DNA from: Akkermansiaceae bacterium
GTDB taxonomy: Bacteria; Verrucomicrobiota; Verrucomicrobiia; Verrucomicrobiales; Akkermansiaceae
Reading direction: 5' to 3'
NCBI GenBank assembly: GCA_024233115.1
Contig: JACKQB010000006.1
Coordinates: 248,001 to 312,000 of the forward strand
Length of the DNA: 64,000 bases
Below, one piece after another: positions 9,325-17,857 of this stretch. The notes under the pieces are model-generated. The model searched no databases, was not told the origin of the DNA, and saw nothing but the letters and a program-made list of their open reading frames with translations. Each line of letters begins with the position of its first letter. The first letter of the stretch is position 1. Position numbers and translations under genes: made by a program.

Positions 9325-12300
9325 ATGAAAATAGGCGTTTCTCCATCACCTGAGTTTCCTGTTCGTGTTCCAACGAACCCTGCTCTTGCGTGTACCCGGG
9401 CAAGGAAGGGTTTTGCACTGATAGCGACCATTAGCATCATGGTGCTTCTCGTGATGATCGCCTTGGCGCTGTTGAGTCTCAGCACGCTGACGATCCGAAG
9501 CACGGAAGCTGACAAAAACCAGAAAACCGCACAAGCGAACGCACGGCTCTCCTTGATGATGGCCATGTCCAGACTACAGCTTCTAGCAGGTTCCGACACA
9601 CGAGTCACGGCACCGTCGTCTGTGTTGGCTAGTGGAGGTGGAGGATACGGCTCGCCAGCATCTTACGGAGTGTGGCGTTCATGGGAGGGTGAGGACCACG
9701 ACCCGGCTTCCGGACTCCCGGTCGCGCCGGATTATGCCTCAAAGCTACAGGACGCCGATGATTCAGGCGCGGGTGGAGGCAAGTTTCTCGGCTGGCTGGT
9801 CTCTGGTGAGGAAGCTGACAATGCGGCTAGCTCCCCCCCCCATCTGCAACAGGGTGCCAACACCGTCGCCTTGCTTTCAGACGGAACCCTGGGGACAAAT
9901 TCAGCTTCCGAGGTTCACCTGCAACCGACACCCGTAGAGAATGGCGGCTCCTATGCGTGGTGGATTACCGGGGAAAATACCAAGGCTCGACTGAAGCCGA
10001 CCGTGGCGGCGGCGGGAAAATTCGCAGCCACCGAACAAATACAAATCTCGCCCGGCCCAAGCGGCTCGGCTTTCAACATTGCAGACGCCACCCATGCCGA
10101 TCGGGCCATCACCAGACACTCCCTGGATTTCCTGCGGAAAAATGACACGGCAATGCCGTCGGAGTATTTCCACGACTTGACCGCCTACTCGAGCGGCCTG
10201 CTGACCAATGTCGCCAATGGTGGTTGGAAGCGTGATCTTTCCCTGTTTGCCGAGAACTTCGATTCCATCCCGGAGGATTTTCCATCGTTTACCTTACGCC
10301 CCGGAAAAGTTTGGACGTCGGGTAAGTACAACAGCAGCTCGTCATCCAATCCACTTATTTACTCCTGGAGCAACTGGTCCAGATCACCTTTCCAGAACTC
10401 GGTCAGCTGGGCGGCTTTGGCTGACTTCGCAACCCAATACAAGCAACTGAAAAGCTCTGGCAATGCAGTGGCGGTGATCGAGGATTCAACGGAGTATCAG
10501 CGCGTACAAGATAACCAGCAGTGGGAGATGACCGATACCGTGCGTCGCATGCCCGTGGTCGCTCGTATTCACACCGTCTTTTCACTCAGTGCCAAGAAGA
10601 TCAGCGACGATGTCTACCAGCCCTGTGTCGTTGTCAATCCGGTGGTCACCATGTGGAACCCCTACGATGTCGCATTGGATATGAGTTGGCGCGCGAACTT
10701 CTATATGGATGTCACCATGGCCTCTCCATTCAGCATCCGTTTTGAGCTGAATGATGTGAAGAAGGTGAAAAGCCTGGAGGCCATCGGGTTGAAGAATTTA
10801 TACATACCAACCGGTTCCCCGTCCTCAACATGGCTACCCGGAGAAGTGCGGGTTTTCTCGCCGTCGGGTGGTGAAACCGTGGAAAACGAAACCAATGTGC
10901 TGCGATATGACATTGGATGCAATCCAGCAGGTGGTGTTCAGTACAATATCCCCGGTCTTGCCAACGCAGCGGGGAGCGATTCCCTATCGGCGACAGAGGC
11001 ATTGCTGGTAGCAATTCATAATGGACCCAATGTGGAAGGCACCGGGGTATATTATACACTCAAGAGAGCCACAAGCAGGCTCACCAGACCGCCCAATACG
11101 GCGAATAAGAGTTGCCTGTTAGACGATTTAACCAACGCCCAACGGATGCTGGGGCAGAACCTGACTCTGACAGGGGTCAAAGACAGCTTGCATAGCTTGA
11201 GTAGCAACCCAAAGCCATTTCTGACAGTAGCCATGACCATGCGATACGCCAGGGATGTCAATGACCAGATGAGTAATATCATCGTCAATGGTATCCATAA
11301 CATGAACCCGGCAGTTGGTTATATGGTTACGGCTGATGAGGACCAGAACGCCACCCCGTTGCTGGATCGGTTTGATCCCTATCCCTTTAACGTTCTGCTC
11401 TACCGCGTCAATGACTACACGGACCCAAACATGCCCTCCGGAATCATGCTGGACCCCGAGGGGTATGTGGGAAGCGGTTTTAAATCCAATGACGGGCTTT
11501 CCAACCTGATCCTGCTAGAGGTTCCCAAAAGGCCCCTGGTCTCGATTGGTGATCTACAGCACTTCAATGTCAACAAGTGCAATCACTGGCCACCCTACAC
11601 ACTCAACGCCCTGGGGAACAGCCGCACCAGCCCCTTTATAGAAAGTGATAAAATCCGGGTTTCCCAGACGAGTGGCAGGGTTGTCGGCCATGACCACAGC
11701 TACGCCTTTAATCACCTGATGCTGGACGATTGGTTTGTCTCCTCGCTTACTCCGGAAATGCAAGAATGGTCGTCGTCCGAAGCGCGGGGGATCGAGGAGG
11801 TGTATGCAAAACACCTCAGTGGCGAAAAACACCTTCCTCATCACTACTACAAACCCGCCAGCCCGGTAAGCGCCTCCCAGGCAGCCACGACAGCCGCTGG
11901 TTTCCTGGGCGACAAAGACGCCTGGCAGAAGGTGGCGGCCGAGCTTGAGGTGGAAGGCATGTTCAATATCAACTCCACCTCCGAGCTTGCCTGGGCGATG
12001 ATCCTGAAACGGGCATTCGGAACGGGCTCTTCAGCAGCCGAAAATGGGGGTGTCCTGACTCTGGCCGACTCGACCCCGGGCACGGCCAATCCATCCACCA
12101 CCCTGGAGGACGGCGATGGCAGCCCGTTCCCCCGGACTACCCTCATCTCCGATGGCTCGGCAGGAAATGCTGCGCAAACCATCCTTTCCCAGCACAAACG
12201 CTTCACGGACGAGCAAATAACGGCACTTGCCCGCGAAATTGTGGTGGAGATCAAAAAACGTGGCCCGTTCCTATCGCTCTCCGAGTTCTTCAACCGTCAG

Positions 12301-12807
12301 CTTGCATACGACAAGGATCTTGCGCTCGCAGGTGCTGTGGAATCCGCGCTCATGCGCTTGGCCTCATCCTACAACAGTGAAAACCCCTTCCAGGACCTGC
12401 AAAGGAATTTCACCGACACCGCCTCGACCCATAATTTATTGGGTGAGGCGCTCAGCTATCCCTTTCCCGAGGCCGCCGAGGGAAACCCCGCCTATGGGTT
12501 CCCAGGGTGGACGCGGCAGGCTGATGTGTTGCGTCCTATCAGCGGAATCCTTACCGCCCGCGACGACACCTTCACGATTCGCGCCTATGGCGATGCGCGT
12601 GACCCGGTTACCCACAAGATTCTCGCCAGGGCATGGTGCGAAGCGGTGGTCCAGCGAAAGGCCGATTACCTCGATAGTTCAGCATCAGGAGGCGACAACA
12701 AATACACACTCCCCTCGGACTCCACCCTCAATTCCGCGGTGAACAGGCGCTTCGGGCGGGCCTTCGAAATCATCCAGTTCCGCTGGCTGGCCTCCGACGA
12801 GGTCTGA
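9325..12807 (+). CDS. Large prepilin-like protein resembling Verru_Chthon cassette protein A
   Basis: 1160 residues. A 28-residue leader ends in basic residues and Gly before a hydrophobic helix (KGFALIATISIMVLLVMIAL, about residues 29-48), the layout of a type IV prepilin, here GFALI rather than GFTLIE. The long extracellular portion contains conserved blocks such as VVVNPVVTMWNPYDVALDM and a C-terminal region with LYDKDLALAG-like and ILTARDDTFTIRAYGDARDP blocks. This architecture and length resemble what I recall of TIGR02600, Verru_Chthon cassette protein A, which normally heads a four-gene set A-B-C-D. The usual B, C and D prepilins do not follow here; only one small exported protein does. 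Function of the family is unknown; a pseudopilus-like surface assembly is an inference. Confidence 0.65.
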   Translation: MKIGVSPSPEFPVRVPTNPALACTRARKGFALIATISIMVLLVMIALALLSLSTLTIRSTEADKNQKTAQANARLSLMMAMSRLQLLAGSDTRVTAPSSVLASGGGGYGSPASYGVWRSWEGEDHDPASGLPVAPDYASKLQDADDSGAGGGKFLGWLVSGEEADNAASSPPHLQQGANTVALLSDGTLGTNSASEVHLQPTPVENGGSYAWWITGENTKARLKPTVAAAGKFAATEQIQISPGPSGSAFNIADATHADRAITRHSLDFLRKNDTAMPSEYFHDLTAYSSGLLTNVANGGWKRDLSLFAENFDSIPEDFPSFTLRPGKVWTSGKYNSSSSSNPLIYSWSNWSRSPFQNSVSWAALADFATQYKQLKSSGNAVAVIEDSTEYQRVQDNQQWEMTDTVRRMPVVARIHTVFSLSAKKISDDVYQPCVVVNPVVTMWNPYDVALDMSWRANFYMDVTMASPFSIRFELNDVKKVKSLEAIGLKNLYIPTGSPSSTWLPGEVRVFSPSGGETVENETNVLRYDIGCNPAGGVQYNIPGLANAAGSDSLSATEALLVAIHNGPNVEGTGVYYTLKRATSRLTRPPNTANKSCLLDDLTNAQRMLGQNLTLTGVKDSLHSLSSNPKPFLTVAMTMRYARDVNDQMSNIIVNGIHNMNPAVGYMVTADEDQNATPLLDRFDPYPFNVLLYRVNDYTDPNMPSGIMLDPEGYVGSGFKSNDGLSNLILLEVPKRPLVSIGDLQHFNVNKCNHWPPYTLNALGNSRTSPFIESDKIRVSQTSGRVVGHDHSYAFNHLMLDDWFVSSLTPEMQEWSSSEARGIEEVYAKHLSGEKHLPHHYYKPASPVSASQAATTAAGFLGDKDAWQKVAAELEVEGMFNINSTSELAWAMILKRAFGTGSSAAENGGVLTLADSTPGTANPSTTLEDGDGSPFPRTTLISDGSAGNAAQTILSQHKRFTDEQITALAREIVVEIKKRGPFLSLSEFFNRQLAYDKDLALAGAVESALMRLASSYNSENPFQDLQRNFTDTASTHNLLGEALSYPFPEAAEGNPAYGFPGWTRQADVLRPISGILTARDDTFTIRAYGDARDPVTHKILARAWCEAVVQRKADYLDSSASGGDNKYTLPSDSTLNSAVNRRFGRAFEIIQFRWLASDEV

Positions 12808-12851
12808 CACCCGCTTTCCTGAATCACCTGAGATACCCCGCCAACCCATCT

Positions 12852-13541
12852 ATGCACCAGCGCGCCAGCCATTGCATCCTTGTCGTGTTATTCTGCCTCT
12901 TGACCGAGGTTCTCTATGCCGACCGACCAGTGCGTGTCCTCTATTATCAGGCACCTCCGGATGCGCCCGGGAATGCCTATATCTATGCAGGCCCGACACG
13001 GATCGGGCAAACCAAACTGCCACGCCACAACTTCTCCGATACCATCCAAATCCCCAACGCCAAAGGCAAAATCAGGCTGAGCTTCCTGGCAACCCCCCCG
13101 AAGGAAGGTGACGAGCCGCCCCAAAATGCCCCATCCGTCCTGATCCCGGGCCGCTGGGAAAAAATCCTTCTGTTAGTATCCGAGGACAAGGATAATTCCA
13201 CGCTACCCATCAAGATAAGGGCCATTAATGCCAGCAACAATGCCTTCGGGCCTGGTAGTATTTATATGATGAACTTGTCTCGACTCAGGATCGGCGGCAC
13301 GATCGGCGACAAAAAAATCGACCTGCTTCCCAGGACGGTTCAGATCATCAAAAACCCCATTAGCACGGACGGCCTTTATCCCGCCAAACTCTACACCATC
13401 AGAAAGCGAGGGGACAAGCCGCAGCGGTTCATCAAGCAGATGTGGGGGCATGACAGCAAGGTAAGGAAAGTTCTCTTTATCCTGCCGAGACCCGCGCCGC
13501 ACCACGCAACCTACTACTGCGCCCCCATCCATGATTTCTGA
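12852..13541 (+). CDS. Exported protein of unknown function
   Basis: 229 residues with a signal peptide (ILVVLFCLLTEVLYA, cleavage near residue 23). The mature part starts DRPVRVLYYQAPPDAPGNAYIY and looks beta-rich, with no catalytic motif I can name. It begins 44 bp after the large prepilin-like gene, on the same strand, and no terminator was seen between them. It may therefore act with that protein at the cell surface. Confidence 0.65.
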   Translation: MHQRASHCILVVLFCLLTEVLYADRPVRVLYYQAPPDAPGNAYIYAGPTRIGQTKLPRHNFSDTIQIPNAKGKIRLSFLATPPKEGDEPPQNAPSVLIPGRWEKILLLVSEDKDNSTLPIKIRAINASNNAFGPGSIYMMNLSRLRIGGTIGDKKIDLLPRTVQIIKNPISTDGLYPAKLYTIRKRGDKPQRFIKQMWGHDSKVRKVLFILPRPAPHHATYYCAPIHDF

Positions 13542-13688
13542 GAGGCCTGGCTTGAAGACAGGCAGCCCAAGCCGCGTGTATGATATGCCTGTTCGGAAAA
13601 GGCGCCGCAAAAAAACCGTAGGGGCGAGATTGCCATAACAAAATATCCTCCGCCGCCGGGAATCGCCGCGCCCCCCTATAAAACAAAG

Positions 13689-13762
<74 letters not shown>

Positions 13763-13924
13763 CTTGAGTGGAGGCGCAATATACCTATTTACCTCATTCT
13801 GACAATGCCATATTAGCTCAAAATCCCGTCCCCATGTGACCAATGGCACCAGGCACGCGATCCGTAACCTTGACAGCAGGCGGTGGAAGCCTGATAAATC
13901 ATCCCACTAACCCCACTAATTGAC

Positions 13925-14842
13925 ATGCGCTGGAAAGGTAGAAGACAAAGTACGAACGTAGAAGATCGACGAGGAACCACTGTCAGGGGTGGTGGTGGCC
14001 CCGTCGGGGGCGGTGCCCTGGGCAGCATTATCTTCGCCCTCTTCAAACGCGGCAGCGGTAAAACCAAGCTGCTCCTGATCGTCGGTGTCATCGCAGCCTG
14101 CTTCCTCTTTAAAATCAACCCACTCTCCTTGCTTGGATTCTCCAGCGGCGGCGGCAGCCAGGTCGTGCAAAAGGACGGCCCGCCACCCGATCCTGAAATG
14201 AAGGCGTATCTCTCGACCATGCTGGCCGATAACGAGGAGATCTGGCAGAAGGTGCTCGCTGCGGAAGGCATCAAGTACCGTCCTTCAAAAATGATCATCT
14301 ACGAGGGACGCACCACCACACCCGGTGGTATCGCCGATGCCAGGATGGGGCCGTTCTACATGCCCGCCAATGAAGCCATTTATATCGACCCGTCGTTTTT
14401 CATCGAGATGAAAGAGAAATTCGGTGCCAAGGGCGACTTTGCCGAAGCCTATGTCATCGCCCACGAAGTGGGGCACCACATCCAGAAAATCCTGGGATAC
14501 ACCGATAAGGTCCACAGCCAGCAGGGGCGGATTTCCAAGACGGACTACAACAAACTCTCCGTCCGCCTGGAACTGCACGCGGATTTCCTCTCCGGTGTGT
14601 TCGCCCACCACGGGCAGGAGCAGTTCAAGTTTCTGGAAAACGGCGACATCGAGGAGGCGATGAACGCCGCGGAAGCCATCGGTGACGACCGACTCCAGGA
14701 ACAGGCGCAGGGCCATGTGCAGCCGGACCTCTTTACCCACGGCACCTCCGCGCAGCGCAAACGCTGGTTCATGCACGGCTACAAACGCGGCGACCTCCGC
14801 GACGGCGAGAAAATCTTCACCATGCCCTACGAAGATCTGTAG
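13925..14842 (+). CDS. ypfJ: YpfJ-family neutral zinc metallopeptidase
   Basis: 305 residues. The N terminus MRWKGRRQSTNVEDRRG followed by a Gly-rich stretch and one membrane segment (about residues 53-72, LLLIVGVIAACFLF) is typical of the Zn_peptidase family (PF04228). The catalytic motif HEVGHH (HExxH) lies near residue 179, preceded by DFAEAYVIA and followed by RLELHADFLSGVFAHH, where the downstream Glu/Asp residues complete the zinc site. The length matches the family's usual 280-300 residues. The substrate is unknown. It is a single gene, convergent with the sugar transporter. Confidence 0.9.
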   Translation: MRWKGRRQSTNVEDRRGTTVRGGGGPVGGGALGSIIFALFKRGSGKTKLLLIVGVIAACFLFKINPLSLLGFSSGGGSQVVQKDGPPPDPEMKAYLSTMLADNEEIWQKVLAAEGIKYRPSKMIIYEGRTTTPGGIADARMGPFYMPANEAIYIDPSFFIEMKEKFGAKGDFAEAYVIAHEVGHHIQKILGYTDKVHSQQGRISKTDYNKLSVRLELHADFLSGVFAHHGQEQFKFLENGDIEEAMNAAEAIGDDRLQEQAQGHVQPDLFTHGTSAQRKRWFMHGYKRGDLRDGEKIFTMPYEDL

Positions 14843-14941
14843 CCGCGACCGGGGGAATCAAGAGAGTGCTGATGGAATTACACGCAACCGCATCGGCTAC
14901 TGTAATCTTTTCATGCGGCTTAACACCGCTTGACAGGACGA

Positions 14942-16267
14942 TCACTTCAACAGTCTTTCTTCCAGTGATTCGAGCGGAACACCCTTGGTTTCTGGAACCA
15001 TCAGCATAACCCACAGCAACTGGAGCACCATCATGACAGCGAAAAAGAGGAACACCGCACCGGGAGAAAACATCGTTACCATTCTTGGAAAAAACGTCGT
15101 CAGCAAAGCTGCGAAAATCCAGTGAGTGGAACTACCCAGTGACTGCCCTCTGGCCCGTTGTTCGTTGGGGAAAATCTCAGCGATAAATACCCATATCACG
15201 GCCCCCTGCCCCACTGCGTGTGCGGCGATGAAGGTGAATATGCAGACCGGAATGATCGCGTAGTGCTGGGTGTAGAATGCCCACGACACGAGACCGAGTG
15301 AAAGGATGTATCCAAAAGAACCTATATACAACAAGGAACGCCTGCCCATGCGGTCGATCAGCCAAAGCCCGACAAAGGTAAAGATGAGGTTTGTGACGCC
15401 GATTCCGGCGGACTGCAAGAGCGCGGCATTCTCGCCGAGTCCCGTCATTTGAAAAATGCGGGGCGAGAAATACAAAATCGCGTTGATCCCGGAGAGTTGG
15501 TTGAAAAATGCGATCAGGAACGCGAGGACAATGGGAACACGAAGGCGTTTGCACCAAAACGGGCCACGGGGGCCTGAGGAGGCTTTCCCGAAGTGCCGCT
15601 CAATCTCATCCGCAATGGCGTTCGCCGAATCTGGGCTCGCCTGAGGATCAGAAGCCAACAAAATATCGACCGCCTGTTTACGTTTGCCACGCCGACCGAT
15701 GAGCCAGCGCGGGCTTTCCGGAATCAAGAGACACATGATGGCGAAAATGAGCGCAGGGATGGCCTCGACCCCCAACATCCAGCGCCAGTCATTGTGCCCA
15801 TGTCCGTTGATCAGGGCATTGGACAAAAAAGCGATGAGGATGCCTAACACGATATTGAACTGGAACATGCCCGCCAGACGACCGCGTTTCGCCGCTGGGG
15901 CGATTTCAGAAATATAGAGCGGTGCCGCTATGGTGGATACACCCACTCCAAGCCCGCCGATAAAGCGCGCAATGGTGAAAGTATAGACGTCCGGTGCCAA
16001 GGCAGAACCGACGGCAGATACAAAATACAGTATGCCAATCCACTGCAGTGTGCCCTTACGGCCAAAACGGTCTGTCGGCCAGCCGCCGATCAGGGCACCA
16101 ATGACGGTTCCATATAACGCAGAGGCAATCGCGATCCCGTGCAGGCCACTACTTAAACCCCAGACGTTCTGGATTTTTTGTTCCGCGCCTGAAATGACAA
16201 CGGTATCAAAGCCGAAGAGGAATCCGGCAAGAGCAGAGGTGATAGACCAGAAAAATAGTTTGTTCAT
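14942..16267 (-). CDS. MFS sugar porter, last gene of the fructan locus
   Basis: 441 residues from the start at 16267; an upstream start at 16369 is possible but lacks a hydrophobic segment and overlaps the GH32 gene. Twelve membrane segments are apparent. Sugar-porter signatures are DRFGRKG after helix 2 (DRxGRR/K), a PESPRWLIGRRGKR after helix 6, LSGINAILYFSPRIF in helix 7, and PETKGVPLESLEE at the C terminus. These match the xylose/fructose/glucose-H+ symporter family. Its place after two GH32 genes and a fructokinase makes fructose or short fructans the probable cargo. Confidence 0.9.
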   Translation of the reverse strand: MNKLFFWSITSALAGFLFGFDTVVISGAEQKIQNVWGLSSGLHGIAIASALYGTVIGALIGGWPTDRFGRKGTLQWIGILYFVSAVGSALAPDVYTFTIARFIGGLGVGVSTIAAPLYISEIAPAAKRGRLAGMFQFNIVLGILIAFLSNALINGHGHNDWRWMLGVEAIPALIFAIMCLLIPESPRWLIGRRGKRKQAVDILLASDPQASPDSANAIADEIERHFGKASSGPRGPFWCKRLRVPIVLAFLIAFFNQLSGINAILYFSPRIFQMTGLGENAALLQSAGIGVTNLIFTFVGLWLIDRMGRRSLLYIGSFGYILSLGLVSWAFYTQHYAIIPVCIFTFIAAHAVGQGAVIWVFIAEIFPNEQRARGQSLGSSTHWIFAALLTTFFPRMVTMFSPGAVFLFFAVMMVLQLLWVMLMVPETKGVPLESLEERLLK

Positions 16268-16331
16268 CGTATGTTGGTTGGTTGTTGTAAAAGAAACATG
16301 ACGGCATTGAGTTGAACCGCGCGGGTGATTT

Positions 16332-17849
16332 TTATTTTTCCTTCGCTCCGGCAGTCGGGTGGGTGTCATCCCATATCGATTTCAACTGCCACGCGCGCGC
16401 ACTGGAAAGGCGGCTACCCCCCCTCGTAAAATAGCGCACATCACGGTGACCTGGTTCCGGGAAAATAAGTGATGTTAGAACAATCTCGCCGTCGTTAACA
16501 AAGACCTCAATCGACGACTGATCCACAAAAACGTGGAATTTGATGTCCCTCAGCCCCGGTATGACCGGTGCTTCGTCGATCACCGGGAAACGAGGGTTGA
16601 AATCGACTCTCCCCGAGTTTCTGCGGTCGAGAAAAACACGGGAGGTTCCCGGGTTGTAGCCCAGCCTCACGGTTTGGTTCGATCCCGCGCACAGATCCAA
16701 TCCAAAGCTCGGGGCACCTGGGCGAAAGGTAAATCGCGTCTCTATCTCGTAAACATTTCTGGAGGGCGAAAACACGACACCCGGTTTATCCGTGGCGGTA
16801 ATGACCACCGGCTTGCCACGTAATTTTTTCAAAGCCGGCAGCGGCGATTGGTGGATTTGGTAACCTTCCAAGCCCTTGACGAGACGAATGGTGCGCGGAA
16901 TCGACAATTCACCGCGCCCCCAGTCCTTCGGCAGGTCGTTCGCATATTTCCAGTTACCCATCCAGCCGATCCATGAGTTCACCTTGCCGCTGTCATCCAG
17001 ATCCCTGAACACCCTAAGCGCATAGAAATCATGCCCCCAATCGATCCATTTGGCGTGCTCCCTGTTGTGGTTTTTCCGTTCCTTTTCTGCTAGGTAAGCG
17101 AGAGTTTCCTTGTCCGGGGAAAATTGTTTTCCATCGAAGTCCCCCGTGAAATACTGCACTTTGTTAGGACCCATGCCGCAGAGCATCACCCACTTGTGAC
17201 CACCCTCCGGAAGTGGGAGTTGGAAGAGATTCGGAACTTCCCAATTTTCAGAACACGCGCCCAGAGGTCCGAAAGTGCTTTGATGTGTCCAGGACTTTAG
17301 GTCTTTTGATGTGTGGATCCGGATTTGGTGTTTTTCGGGCACGGATGTTGCCATCACCCAGCTTTGGCTGGACTCATGCCAGAAAACATCCGGATCGCGC
17401 TCACTCTCAGCGCGCGCGGCGATGACAGGACTTGAAGGATAGTAATGAAATGTCCGATAATCCCTGCTATACGACAAACGCTGGTCATCGCCCGATTTCT
17501 TGTGAGCGGTGTAGAGAGCGACCATAGGAGGCTTCCCGCCGTTGCCGAAGCCGCTTGTGTTCAGGTGGTCCACTACGACTGAACCACTGAAATACTTGAA
17601 TGAGCCGTCATCACCAGTCATCGGATACGGCAGCTCCCGCCAATGAACAAGGTCATCAGAGACAGCGTGTCCCCACCAGAACAGATGGTATAGACCCTCA
17701 TGGCGGATCAACCCGTTTGGGTCCCCGAGCCAGCCCTTGGATGGGCTGAAATGGAATTGTGGTCGATATAGCTCGTTGTATAATCTCTCCTTTTGTGCCT
17801 GCAACAATGCGGACATTCCAAGACAGAGGATAAAAACGGAGCGATACAT
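16332..17849 (-). CDS. Exported GH32 fructan hydrolase (levanase/inulinase type)
   Basis: 505 residues with a signal peptide (LCLGMSALLQA, residues about 8-18). The GH32 catalytic triad is visible: WLGDPNG with nucleophile Asp43, SERDPDVFWHESS with the RDP transition-state Asp near residue 150, and ENWEVPNLFQLP whose Glu, near residue 203, is the acid/base in the family's E-C/x-P motif. A C-terminal beta-sandwich contains FHVFVDQSSIEVFVNDG, a standard GH32C motif. The family hydrolyses beta-fructosidic bonds in levan, inulin or sucrose. It starts 8 bp after the stop of the second GH32 gene, and its own 3' end is near the transporter, so all three are one operon. Confidence 0.92.
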   Translation of the reverse strand: MYRSVFILCLGMSALLQAQKERLYNELYRPQFHFSPSKGWLGDPNGLIRHEGLYHLFWWGHAVSDDLVHWRELPYPMTGDDGSFKYFSGSVVVDHLNTSGFGNGGKPPMVALYTAHKKSGDDQRLSYSRDYRTFHYYPSSPVIAARAESERDPDVFWHESSQSWVMATSVPEKHQIRIHTSKDLKSWTHQSTFGPLGACSENWEVPNLFQLPLPEGGHKWVMLCGMGPNKVQYFTGDFDGKQFSPDKETLAYLAEKERKNHNREHAKWIDWGHDFYALRVFRDLDDSGKVNSWIGWMGNWKYANDLPKDWGRGELSIPRTIRLVKGLEGYQIHQSPLPALKKLRGKPVVITATDKPGVVFSPSRNVYEIETRFTFRPGAPSFGLDLCAGSNQTVRLGYNPGTSRVFLDRRNSGRVDFNPRFPVIDEAPVIPGLRDIKFHVFVDQSSIEVFVNDGEIVLTSLIFPEPGHRDVRYFTRGGSRLSSARAWQLKSIWDDTHPTAGAKEK

Positions 17850-17857
17850 GCGGTTGT

